DNA of 64,000 nt from Rostratula benghalensis (lineage: Eukaryota; Chordata; Aves; Charadriiformes; Rostratulidae): positions 496,001 through 560,000 of the forward strand of contig VXAI01000374.1 in NCBI GenBank assembly GCA_013399305.1. Reading direction: 5' to 3'. Below, piece by piece: positions 1 through 9,731 of this stretch. A program made the translations under genes and the position numbers. The stretch's first letter is position 1. Each line of letters opens with the position of its first letter. The notes under the pieces were generated by a model that saw only the letters and a program-made list of their open reading frames with translations, made no database searches and had not been told where the DNA came from.

Positions 1-210
1 GTTATTTTCTCTTCCCTCCTCCCATTTTCAGGTGAGGACATGGGATGGAATAGAAGGATCCAGTCCATACATGCTTGGCTACAAGACTGGTGCTATGGGC
101 AAGGCTTTGGGTTCGTTGGTTCATTTTGGTTCTCTAAGACACCAGGGCTAACAGTAGTACATGGGAAAGGTTTATCTCATGGGGCAAAAGGGTTCTGGGA
201 CAGGAATTAG
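1..210 (+). pseudogene. CR1 ORF1 C-terminal fragment (esterase-like domain)
   Basis: Frame +1 is open from base 1 to a TAG at 208-210, giving 69 codons. It begins with VIFSSLLPFSGEDMG and continues with NRRIQSIHAWLQDW and YGQGFGFVG. This matches the late part of the SGNH-hydrolase-like esterase domain of CR1 ORF1, where a VxFSS[IVL]LP strand is followed by an N-rRIqsiNaWL helix. The family's ORF1 protein is thought to coat element RNA; the exact role of the esterase is not settled. The start of the protein lies left of the window. The usual catalytic-His segment (DGxHLS-like) looks altered, reading KGLSHGAKGF. The piece is not functional on its own. Confidence 0.8.
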
Positions 211-339
211 CGAGGCTCCCTTGGAGACCTTTAAACTAGATTTGAAGGGGGATGGGGCTGTAGCTGGACTTGCACCATTGGAGCAGTGCTCTAGTACTGA
301 TGAAGACGGTGAGACTTCTCACACCCCTAGGGTGAAATT

Positions 340-1955
340 TGTGTCCTCAGCTCACTCCCTGAAATGCCTGTACACCAATGCACACAGCATGGGAAATAAG
401 CAGGAGGAGTTAGAAATCCATCTTTGGTCAGGAGATTATGACCTGGTGGCAAATACAGAGACATGGTGGGACAGCTCACATGACTGGAATGTGGTCATGG
501 ATGGCTATGTCCTTCTCAGGAAAGACAGGCCAGCAGGGCAAGGTGGTGAAGTTGTTCTTTATGTGAGAGAGCAAGTACAATATATTGAGTACTGTCCAGG
601 GGTGGATGAGAAGAGAGTTGAGAGTTTGTGGGTGAGAATTAAGGGTCAGGCTGGCATGGGTGTTACTGTTGTGGGTGTCTATTGCAGGCCATGAGATCAG
701 GGCGAGGAAGTTGACAAGGCCTTCTACACACAGCTGATAGCAGCCTCACAATTACAGGCCCTGGTTATCATGGGGGATTTTAACTACCCTGATATTTGCT
801 GGAAGACCTACTCAGCCAGCCATCCACAATCCAGGAGGTTCCTCCAGTGCATTGATGATAACTTCCTGATGCAAATGGTGGATGAGCCAACTAGGAGAGG
901 AATGCTGCTGGATCTGATTCTCACTAATAAGGAGGGTCTGGCTGAAGCACTGAAGGTTGAGGGCAGCCTTGGTTACAGTGATCACGAGGTGGTAGAGTTC
1001 AGGTTCTCATGTGGCCAGAACAGAATATCAAGCAGAATCGCAAACCTGGACTTCAGTAGGGCAAACTTTTGACCTTTTCAAGAAATTGCTAGGGGAAATC
1101 CTGTGGGATAGGTTACTTGAAGGTAAAGGGGCCCAAGATACTTGGTTAGCATTCAAGGACTGCTTCTTCCAAGCTCTAGATCAGAGCATCCCAACAGGTA
1201 GGAAGGCGAGAAAGGGAGCCAGGAGACCTGCATGGTTAAACAGGGAACTGCTGAGCAAACTCAAATGGAAGAGGACAGTCTACAGATCATGGAAGGAGGG
1301 GCTGGCCACTTGGGAGGAATATAAGACTGTTGTCAGAGGATGTAGGGAGGCAACTAGGAAAGCTAAGGCTTCCTTAGAATTAAACCTTGTAAGAGGGGTC
1401 AAGGACAACAGAAAGGGCTTCTTCAAATACATTGCAGATAATACCGCACTGCCCACTGATGAATGAGGTGGGTGCCCTGGTGACAGAAGATACAGAAAAG
1501 GCAGAGTTACTGAATGCCTTCTTTGTTTCTGTCTATACTGCTGGAGGCTCTCCTGAGGAGTCCCATACCCCTGAGGCCCCAGAGGAAGTCTGGATAAAGG
1601 AGGACTTTGCTTCAGTTGATGAGGACGGGGTTAAGAACCAGTTAAGCAATCTAGACATCCATAAATCCATGGGTCCTGATGGGATGCACCCGCGAGGCTG
1701 AGGGAGCTGGTGGAAGTCATTGCTAGGTCACTCTCCATCATCTTTGGCAAATTGTGGGGAACGGGAGAGGTGCCTGAGGACTGGAGGAAAGCAAACATCA
1801 CTCCAGTGTTCAAAAAGGGCAAGAAGGAGGACCCTGGTAACTATAGACCGGTCAGCCTCACCTCCATCCCCGGAAAGTGATGGAACAACTTATCCTTGGC
1901 ACTGTCTCTAGGCATATCAAGGATAAGAGGGTCATTAGAGGCCACAGTAATGATC
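340..1955 (+). pseudogene. CR1 ORF2 fragment (endonuclease and partial RT)
   Basis: ORF2 encodes the APE-type endonuclease (EN) that nicks the target and the reverse transcriptase (RT) that copies element RNA there. EN motifs visible in order are YTNAHS (Asn), TETWWD (Glu), MGDFNYPDICW (GDFN box, near 770-800) and GYSDHEVVEF (SDH box, near 975-1000). EN keeps one frame except for a single TGA at 692-694. A frameshift near 1070 moves into the linker (KLLGEILWDRLLEGKG; ATRKAKASLELNL), a second near 1435 follows a small deletion, and a stop lies at 1699-1701. RT fingers read GEVPEDWRKANITPVFKKGKK and then PVSLTSIPGK before the copy ends. Catalytic EN residues remain, yet the copy is dead because of the breaks and the missing RT core. 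Confidence 0.9.
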
Positions 1956-3975
1956 CCATTTAAGAAATGTCAACAATAGTAATCCATTTTACATTAGTGA
2001 CATATCAGGCTCTAGAATTTTAAAGGCAGTACCAACAACAACCCTTTTGTGTACCATTAACAGCCTGGAAGCTATTAATCTACTTAATTTCAATAGTAGC
2101 TTTATGTCTGCAGATGGGACTTAGTCAATTATTATGTTTTGAAGTTAAATGGAAGTGTTGAAAATTGATGGACAGCTCTTGAGCTATCACCTTCTTTGCC
2201 TAACCTGGAGTAGCACCCCTGTACTAATCTAGCATGAGACCAATATTCTGGTAATCAGTCTCAGAAATATCCTTGCCTGTTAACTGACCCTCCAAACCCC
2301 CCAAAAAAACCCAAACAAACCAACACCTCCCACAATAAACCCACAGTCTATTTGGTCAATTCAATTCTGCTATCACATAATACAACTAAGATGAATTTCA
2401 ATTTTCAATCTCCAGCTGGTATGAAAATTCATTGTACATATGAACTGGGATTAACATTCTAGTAAAACACAGATTTGTATTAATGAAGAATCAGTTAAAA
2501 GAAAAATAGTAGTGATGAATTGTAAGTGGTCCTTACAGGATCAATCACCCTTACGTAAAATGGAAAAGGTCACAACAGACCAGCAATGAACACTGTGTCC
2601 TTTTGAGGTTCATTCAGAAATGTAGAGCTGCTTATAAGAAACAGACCAGAAAAACTTATAAATGTACATTTGAACTCTGCAAATAGGTAGTTCCAACAGG
2701 GGAAGAACAAGTTAGGATTTGATTTGCTAAGGAGCAACCAGTTTTCACAGGGGATTGAGAGAGTTTGCATATCAAATAAGAGAAATAAAATGGAGATATG
2801 AGGCTATATTACAAAAGTCTGCAGTAGAACCAGGACCCAAACCTTAAGGCATTATAAACAAAAGTCCTCCTTTTCCCAGTAACCATCAGAATACCACAAG
2901 AGATAGCACAACTATGATATTTATCTTCTTTCTTTTAAGGTAATGACCACCTGAAATCCAAGTTACTTGAAAGAACCATTACTTTCTGCATTTATTATCC
3001 CTTTATTATTTTACTGCACCACACGGCTGCACACATAATTAAGGATTTAAATAATGAATAGATATTAGCATTAAGTAAATCATCATAATTTTCCATTAAT
3101 GGGAACCGGTGGTAGCTGCCTCTGAATCACAACCATTAGAGGTCACACGGTCTTATACATTTTTAAATTTGAAGCTATATGCCTTTTATAAATTACAATC
3201 AAAACAGCTCTTTTGATTGCTCTTAGATTGTTCTCAACTCAATCTGTTGCACATCTGTTTACAAAACTTTATGTCCAAGGCCCTTAAGTGAATATTGAAT
3301 ATATTAGTATCTTGAAATAAAATAGCATGGAGTGCTCAAACCATGATTATCCCAATCAAAAATAAATCCTCTGCTCCTAGTTAATATTATGTATGTCTAT
3401 TCAAATTACTTTTAGCTAAGGTCAGTTATGAAAAACAATTGCTATCTCACCACTTACTGCTCTCATCCATCTTTTTTAATAAACTCATTACTAAGTTATA
3501 ATTGGAGAGGTTTGCTTAGGCCAGGACCAGAAACACTGCTCTTCTCTAATTCTTCTTGTGCTTCTTGCTGTATCTATTTCCACTGTGGCTTGGGGCTTAA
3601 TTCACAGACATTCCAAATAATGAGTTCAACAAACAGACAAGACAACAAAGCCTATTCTGAACAGTACACTGCCCAATGTTATCGTTGTACATAAACATGT
3701 TTTAATACAGATTTCAATGAAAGATACTGAATCAGCAGCAAAGGCTAATAGAACACCTCTCTACATCGCTCTGGAGTGCTCGAGAGTCAGCAATAAGGTT
3801 CACTATGTTAACTTTGCAGTTGTCCATATGCCAGCTATATTAATGATGGATGAGGTCCTTAATCTACACTTCCTGTAACACAACCTCTTTTCACAGGCCA
3901 TGCAAAGAGACAAGAAAATCCAGTGCTAACAAGACTAGATCACTGATAAAGAGAGGATTTGGAGAACAGAACACT
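1956..3975. other. AT-rich noncoding stretch
   Basis: No gene or recognisable transposon. It contains an A/C-rich low-complexity tract at 2286-2345. Bases 3050-3330 are rich in TAAT-type core sites and low in simple repeats. That second segment could be conserved regulatory DNA, but this is inference from appearance only. Confidence 0.5.
2286..2345. repeat. A/C-rich low-complexity tract
   Basis: Almost only A and C, built from CCAAA, CAAAC and CACC units, with CCCCCC followed by AAAAAAA. Similar tracts lie at 21110-21212 (same strand sense) and 22588-22682 (complementary, T/G-rich). Confidence 0.75.
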
Positions 3976-4339
3976 TCATAGAATCATGGAATGGTCCAGG
4001 CCAGGAGGGACCTCTAGTTTCATCTAGTCTGACCTTCCCACAGTCAGCAGGGACACCCCCAAATAGACCAGGTTGCCCAGGGCCTTGTTGAGCCTCACCT
4101 TGAATATCTCCAGGGAAGGGGCCTCGACCACTTCCCTGGGCAACCTGTTCCAGTGTTCAACCACAGAGCCTATTCCTAATATCCAATCTAAATCTGCTCT
4201 TCTCCAGCTTGAAGCCATTGCCCCTCCTCCTGTCACTGCAGGCATTTGTAAACAGACCCTCCCCAGCCTTCCTTTAGGCCCCTTCCAGGTACTGGAAGGT
4301 TGCTATTAGGTATCCCTGGAGCCTCCTCTTCTTCAGGCT

Positions 4340-5220
4340 GAACAAGCCCAGCTCCCTCAGCCTGTCCTCATAGAAGAGGTGCTCCAACCCCCTGATCATC
4401 CTCGTGGCCCTCCTCTGGACCTGCCCAGGATGGTATTGGCCTTCTGGGCTGTGAGTGCACACTGCCTGCTCACGTCCAGCTTCTCATCCATCAGCACCCC
4501 CAAGTCCCTTTCTTCAGGGCTGCTTTCTAATACTTTATCCCCTACTCTGTATTGATAGTGTGGACTGTTCCAGCCCAGGTGCAAAACCCTGCACTTGCTC
4601 TTGTTGAACCTCATGAGGTTCCTGTTCAGGTACCTCTGGATGACATCCCATCCCTCTGGTGTATTGACAACACCACAGAGCTTGGTGTCATCTGCAAACT
4701 TGCCGATGGTGGACTCAATCCCGCTGTTTATGTCATTGATAAAAATACTGAACAGTACCGGTCCCAGCACGGACCCTTGAGGGAATCTACTTGTCACTGC
4801 TCTCTACCTGGATCTCAAGCCATTGAGTTACCACTCTTGCTGCAACCAGCCATCCAGTTCCTTATCCACCGAACAGTGCAGCCATCAAATCCATATCCCT
4901 ACAATTTGGCAAGCAGGATGTTGTGGGGGATCATGTCAAAAGCCTTACAGAGGTCCAGATAGATCACATCCATAGGGCATCCCTTATCTACAGACATAGT
5001 CACCCTATCATAGAAGGCCACTCGGTTAGTCAGGCAGGACCTACCCCTAGTAAAGCCATGCTGGCTGTCCTGAATCACCTCCCTGTCTTCCACGTGCCCA
5101 AGCATGGCATCTAGAAGCATCTGTTCCATGATCTTCCCAGGCATGGAGGTGAGGCTGATAGGTTGGTAGTTTCCAGGGTCCTCCTTTCTACCCTTTTAAA
5201 AAATGGGTGTGATGTTTCCT
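4340..5220 (-). pseudogene. CR1 ORF2 reverse transcriptase part (broken)
   Basis: The RT of the minus-strand CR1, in pieces. From 5' to 3' on the minus strand it reads WKKGNITPIF, a stop, then [24 protein letters not shown] (about 5220-5130). Next comes [12 protein letters not shown] and [20 protein letters not shown] (RT motifs 2 to A, to about 4900). After a frame change it continues with [18 protein letters not shown] and [10 protein letters not shown] (4797-4396). FADD is the CR1 form of the YxDD catalytic box, and the Asp of LDLCKAFD is the motif A aspartate. Further down are [10 protein letters not shown] and [12 protein letters not shown], and the C-terminal domain continues to about 4300. 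Core catalytic residues remain, but frameshifts and stops split the protein. Confidence 0.9.
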
Positions 5221-6412
5221 TTCTTCCAGTGAGAGCTAGGAGGAAAGAGGTTGCCAGTGAAGACTGAGGCGCAAAAGTTATTGAAAACTTCCACCTATCC
5301 ATTGATACAAGTTCCCCACTGTTGCTCATCAGGGGGAGTACGTTTTCTCTAACTTTCCTTTTCTGGTTAATGTACCTGTAGAAACTTCTCTCGTTTTTCT
5401 TTACATGCCTTGACAAGTTCAGTTCTAGCTGTGCCTTGGCTTTCCTAACATCATCCCTACACAGCCGGGCAACGTCTCTGTACTCTTCCCAGAATGCCTG
5501 TCCCTTCTTCCATTTCCTGTATAACCTCACCTTGGCCTTTAGTTTGACCAGGAGGTCACGGCTCAACCATGGTGGTCTCTTGCCCATCTTGCCCAACTTC
5601 CCACATATGGGGATTGAGATCCTTTGTGCTCTATAGAGAGCATTCTTAAAGATTTGCCAGCTTTGTTCCGATCCCTTGTCTCTGAGGGCCGTTTCCCACA
5701 GGGTCCTATTTATTAACTCCTTAAAGAGATGGAAGATTGCTTTCTTAAAATTTAGTGTCCTAACTGGGCTTCTTGTGGGTTTCAATCTCCTTAGGACAGT
5801 GAACTGTACCAGGGCATGACCACTGCAGCCCACGCTGCCTTGAGCTTTGACATCCCTGATGACTTCATTTGCATTTGTGACCAACAGGTCCAACAGTGCA
5901 TCTCCTTGATCAGGACTGTTAATTTCTCGTCTCAAGAAGATGTCATCTAGGCACTTTAGGAGCTTCCTGGACTGCCTGCAGCCAAACGTGTTGCTTTTCC
6001 AGCAGATGTAAGGGTGGTTAGAAACTCCCAGCAGGATGAGGGCCTGCAAGCACGATGTTTCCTCAAGCTGCAGTAAGAAGGCAACATCGACAGGCTCCAT
6101 CTGGTCAGGCAGCCTGTAGTAGATTCCTAACACAAGGTTCCCTTTGTTGTCCCAATCCCTAATTCCTACCCATAAGCTTTTCACCTGCTCACGGCTATTC
6201 TTTAGCAACAGCTCCTCACACTCTAGCCACTTTTTTACATAGGGAGCAACACTTCCACACCTTCTTCCTCTCCTGTCCCTTCTGAACAGCTTGTAGCCAT
6301 AGATGGCCACACGCCAGGTACAGGATTTGTCCCACCAACTTTCTGTAACTACTACTATGTCATAGCTTTCCTGTAGCAGGATAGCTTCCAACTCCTCCTG
6401 TTTGTTACCCAT
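5111..6412 (-). pseudogene. CR1 ORF2 endonuclease and linker, 433-codon open frame
   Basis: The longest open frame in the window. It opens at the EN helix MGNKQEELEAILLQ, just after the EN Asn segment, and runs through VVTESWWDKS (EN Glu, residue 24), RDRRGRRCGSVAPYV and LVLGIYYRLPDQ. Next is the GDFN box position, which reads LLGVSNHPYICW (residues 128-138), then LLDLLVTN and the SDH box position, which reads GCSGHALVQF (residues 195-204). Linker sequence follows (SLWETALRDKGS-like, KWKKGQAFWEEYRD, RKAKAQLELNLSRHVKKNER, FYRYINQKRKVREN). Two catalytic boxes are altered (GDFN to GVSN, SDH to SGH), so the nuclease should be inactive. The last 40 or so residues come from a different frame after an internal deletion that removed the linker and start of RT (near 5280). 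Confidence 0.92.
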
Positions 6413-6773
6413 GCAGCATGCATTGGTGTAGAGACACTTCAGTCAGTCTGCCAGCCCCATCACCTTCTCACAGGGACACTCCACTGATCCCCTAAGGCTC
6501 TTTGTGGCAGCCGCCCTCCTGTACCTCAGGGGCTCTCAGTCCAGCTCTGCAAGACCTTGCCTTTGCTGAAGTGTTCACAGTATGCATCAGTGCAACAGGT
6601 TGGAGGCCCTTGCTATCACCCCGTCCTCCCAACCCTGATGTGTCATCCTGCCACTTTCCATATACCATTCTGATATTATTGTCTTCATCCACCTTATGTG
6701 AAATGGCAGGCTGAGGACTATCCTTAGGCCCATCTCTGGTGTACCTGTGTTTAACCCCTCCCCGCCTCGAGCC

Positions 6774-7741
6774 TACTTTAAATCCCTTTTGACAAGCCCT
6801 GCCAACTCATGTGCCAGAATCTTTCTCCCCCTCTGTGAGAGATGTACTCCATCTGATTCTAGCAGACCAGGTGCCATATAAAGTTCCCCAAGATTAAAAA
6901 AACCCAACATTTTGTTGGTGGCACCAGCCTCTGTGCCACTTGTTAATCATTCCTTTCAGTATTCCTTCCTGCAACTAAGGGTATTGAAAAAATTACCTGT
7001 GCCCCTGGTCCCTCAACCAGTTTTCCCAGTGTCTTGAAGTCCCTTTTGATTGCTTTTAAACTTCTCATATTAACCTTGTCACTTCCCACCTGCATAACTA
7101 CTAAGGGATAGTAATCAGAGGGCTGCACCAGACTGGGCAGCCTCCTGGTAACATCTCTGACCCAGGAAGGATCAAGCCAACACATGGGGCCCTCTGTTCC
7201 CTTCAGGAGGGAATCACCAATAACAATTACCCTCCTCTTTTTTTTTAGGGTACTAGTTCTGATGCAAAGAGGGGGACTGATTTGCTTTAGGCAACCTCTG
7301 AGATGGTGTTTTTTCCACCTTCACTTTCTCCTCACCCTCAACCTCCAGTGCCCCATACTTGCGGTGCAAGGGCAAATGGAAAGGTGAGGGGTTTCCCTTG
7401 CCTCTTCTAACAGGCACCTGTACCCATCCCTCCCTGTTCCTTGGGTCATCTCCCTCTGCTACTAAGGGGGTCTGCAGAGCCTGGGATCGCAAATCTAGCT
7501 CCTTTCCAGAGTCCCTTATAGACCTTAGTCTTCTCACTTCCTCCTTCAGTTCAGCCGCCATGTTAAGCGGATCACTGATCTGCTCACACCTAACACAGGT
7601 GTTGTCTCTGCCATCCTCCATCACAAGTACCAGCCTCCAGCACTCACCACAGTCAGTCATCTGGTTACCTGCATGTTTGTGTGTGGCGTCTGTTTGGGTA
7701 CCACCGTTTTTTAAATGTACTTCTGCCAAGTTTTAACCATG
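6774..7741 (-). pseudogene. CR1 ORF1 (zinc-finger-like, coiled coil, esterase), frameshifted
   Basis: ORF1 of the minus-strand CR1. The N-terminal part (7729-7253, no ATG at its first codon) shows two CxxC pairs, CGEC and CVRC, about 18 residues apart: the PHD/zinc-finger-like region of CR1 ORF1. A charged coiled-coil stretch follows (AAELKEEVRRLRSIRDSGKE). After a frameshift near 7250-7185 the esterase part reads DPSWVRDVTRRLPSLV, YYPLVVMQVGSDKV and PGAQVIFSIPLVAGRN, to about 6943. The C-terminal DGVHLSQRGKKILAHEL segment, with its family catalytic His, ends at a TAG near 6774. The protein would bind element RNA in the family. This copy cannot be made whole because of the frameshifts. Confidence 0.85.
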
Positions 7742-8110
7742 GCTCAATCTCTTCAGGCAAGAGACTTGCTGACAGAGCTTTGGATTCCTCCCTGCATACC
7801 CTTTGCCACTCCCTGCACTTTCCACGCTTTCTAGGTGCATAGTGCTCCTGAGAGGCCTCTTTTACATGGGGCAAGGGGGGAGAGTGGTTCCGCCCCCTCT
7901 GCCTCTGCAGTCCTCCCACAAGATGACTGGGTCCAGCACAGACCAGTGGCTTTTACCAGCTGGAAAAGGCGACAAAAAGAGCTCCTTGCCAATCCTTTTA
8001 AGGTTTTTTTTGTCATACCTTCCTGCAGTGCTGCTTACCTCCACTGCAGCTGATCTCCTCAGCAAAAACTTAATCTCTCTGTCTCTTCACCTCTTCCTAG
8101 CACAACCGAA
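7742..8110 (-). other. Probable CR1 5' UTR
   Basis: Lies directly upstream of ORF1 on the minus strand. It is locally GC-richer than the flanks, with GGGCGG-like and AGGCAGAGG motifs near 7880-7915, which fits an internal LINE promoter region. The right end is set where composition returns to AT-rich background. This is inference from position and composition. Confidence 0.55.
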
Positions 8111-9535
8111 AAATAGCTCTTCTTTTCTGTCAGGTAAAACAGAAGAGAGAAGTCAGATGGGAGAGGTAATATGTGCATATAGAACCCACGGTGGCCACTC
8201 TAATATTAGGCTGCTCAGAGATCCTTCATGTTTGTCAGAACATTTTTTTCTTAATTTCTTAATCACATTTTCTTAAACCATCCTCCCTGTTATTCAGCCT
8301 AGTTTTTCACATCCAATATGAGGATCTGAATCTTTTCCAAAACACACGTTTTTCTGTATGGAAGATTATGAAATTAATCAGTTTTATTTCATTTTAAAAA
8401 AAAAAAAATCAATCAACAGTCAGTAAGAGCTAGTCAGTAGGTCTTAGAAAGCAGCAAAACACTTAAATAATTTGTGTTTTACTGAGAAACAAGAGAGAAA
8501 ATAAGTGGCAGTTTATAGTACTACAGCAAGGATAATTCAGCTGTATTGCCCATGGTACACATTGTCTGGTACAAGACTAATATGAAAAGAGAATTGAGAT
8601 AATATAATTAGCTGTTCAATTGTGTCTGGATGTTCAGTGTCACCTTTCTCTTTGGTGTCCCCCCTATTTTTAATAACCCCCTCTGAAAAATCCCAGACTA
8701 CACGTGTAAAGACTTTAAACATAATACAATTGAGATGTTTGAATATAAGAATGCCCATATTCCACCTAGCACAGTAACTTTTCTTCCATATTGGGTGGAG
8801 GGGGATGCCTAAAGAAGAGAAGGAACAGGGCAATCAAAGATATATTTCCACAAATAATTCCTCAATCTTCAGCTGGTTTTGGTATGGTGTACCTTGTGAC
8901 TGATTCATTCTGGCAACTTGGTAACAATCAAAGGTTCTTCTTTTTTCAAACTCTCATGCAGTCTCCCCAGCCCTTGCAAACTTCTTGCACCCACAATATC
9001 CTTTGGCAAGAAATTCAAGTTCTATGCACTGCACAAAGAACATAATCTTATTTGGCTTGTCTGAACCTATGACCTACCAGCGCCATTTAATAGACTCCAT
9101 TTTTGCAGCGGAAGAAGCAATGAAGAATATCTGTATCCACTCTGAAGCTCAGATAACATAACTCACCTGTATATTCTGCAAATTTTTGTTTTCCAAACTC
9201 ACAGGTTAGTAAGCCCTTCAGAAACTTGTACATAGCTCTGATTTCTGCTCTCTTTCACTGTAACTTACCTAGCTCTCAAAAATAATTTCTGAGGCAAGGC
9301 GACAAGAACATAAGTATTTCTCAAGGTGTAGCACAATGCCATCTGCCTTGATTTTGATTTCTTTCCTCATAGTGTCCAAGTGCTCCTGCCCTTGCACAGC
9401 TTCCCAGTTCTGAGTTGATGTTTTCATGCAACTGTCTTTCATAGCTGCAAGACTGCTGCTTGGCAGTAACAGCTCACTCAGAGGCCATCATTGTAAATAC
9501 AGCACTAGATTTTCCCAGTGCATCAGCTTGTTCTT
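8111..9535. other. AT-rich noncoding stretch
   Basis: No gene or clear transposon. It holds a run of 12 A at 8397-8408 with no cDNA-like sequence next to it. Open frames here are short and unlike any family I know. Confidence 0.5.
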
Positions 9536-9731
9536 GTCTACACTGAATTTCATCTGCAATTTTAATGTCTATTCAGTTTTATAAGATCATTCTGTAGACC
9601 TTCAGTCAAGTCTTTGTCCTTGCAAACCCAAATAACTCCATACAGCAGCCAACTTTATCACTTCAATGCTCACCACCTTTTCCAAGATGTTTACAAACAC
9701 ACTAAGCATCACAGGACCTAGCAGAGAGTCC
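9536..9731 (-). mobile_element. Ancient L3-like LINE relic (RT region)
   Basis: A decayed minus-strand fragment resembling the RT part of old amniote L3/CR1-group LINEs. Telling segments, in order on the plus strand, are GAATTTCATCTGCAATTTTA, then a TTCTGTAGACCTTCAGTCA segment, then CCAAATAACTC, then TTTACAAACACACTAAGCAT followed by CACAGGACC. In the family these correspond to the complement of the segment running from the FADD-like box region toward the LHLG box. There are many changes and small indels and no frame is left, which suits an insertion far older than the CR1 copies nearby. Identification is from memory of the family pattern; a RepeatMasker run with amniote libraries would settle it. 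Confidence 0.6.

Larger units (their letters stand above)
1..1955 (+). mobile_element. CR1 LINE, plus strand, cut at both ends
   Basis: A CR1 non-LTR retrotransposon that is already inside ORF1 at base 1, so its 5' end lies outside the window. In order it shows the ORF1 esterase tail, the ORF1/ORF2 junction, the ORF2 endonuclease, the linker and the first reverse transcriptase motifs. Similarity fades near 1955, shortly after the RT segment reading as SLTSIPGK, so the RT core, the 3' UTR and the terminal ATTCTATG repeats are missing. LINEs normally lose their 5' end, so this missing 3' end implies a later deletion or rearrangement. Identification rests on recognisable CR1 protein motifs; the right boundary is uncertain by some tens of bases. 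Confidence 0.93.
3976..8110 (-). mobile_element. Nearly full-length CR1 LINE, minus strand
   Basis: The 3' end is at 3976-3990, where CATAGAATCATGGAATG is the complement of the CR1 ATTC(C/T)ATG terminal repeat. Reading leftward on the minus strand it contains a 3' UTR, ORF2 (RT and EN, about 4340-6420), ORF1 (about 6774-7730) and a probable 5' UTR to about 8110. Full CR1 elements are about 4.5 kb; this one spans 4.1 kb with at least one internal deletion in ORF2, so it is close to complete. Most genomic CR1 copies are short 5'-truncated pieces. The 5' boundary is an estimate: the segment 7745-8110 lies where the 5' UTR should be, and base content becomes ordinary beyond 8110. All reading frames are broken. 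Confidence 0.93.

Noticed and set aside
7359..7736. 125-codon plus-strand open frame
   Set aside because: It is the antisense of CR1 ORF1 on the minus strand and resembles no other protein.
7803..8276. 157-codon plus-strand open frame
   Set aside because: Mostly antisense of the probable CR1 5' UTR; no domain seen.
8397..8408. Poly(A) tail of a processed pseudogene
   Set aside because: No cDNA-like or protein-like sequence precedes the A run on the plus strand, and no target-site duplication was seen.
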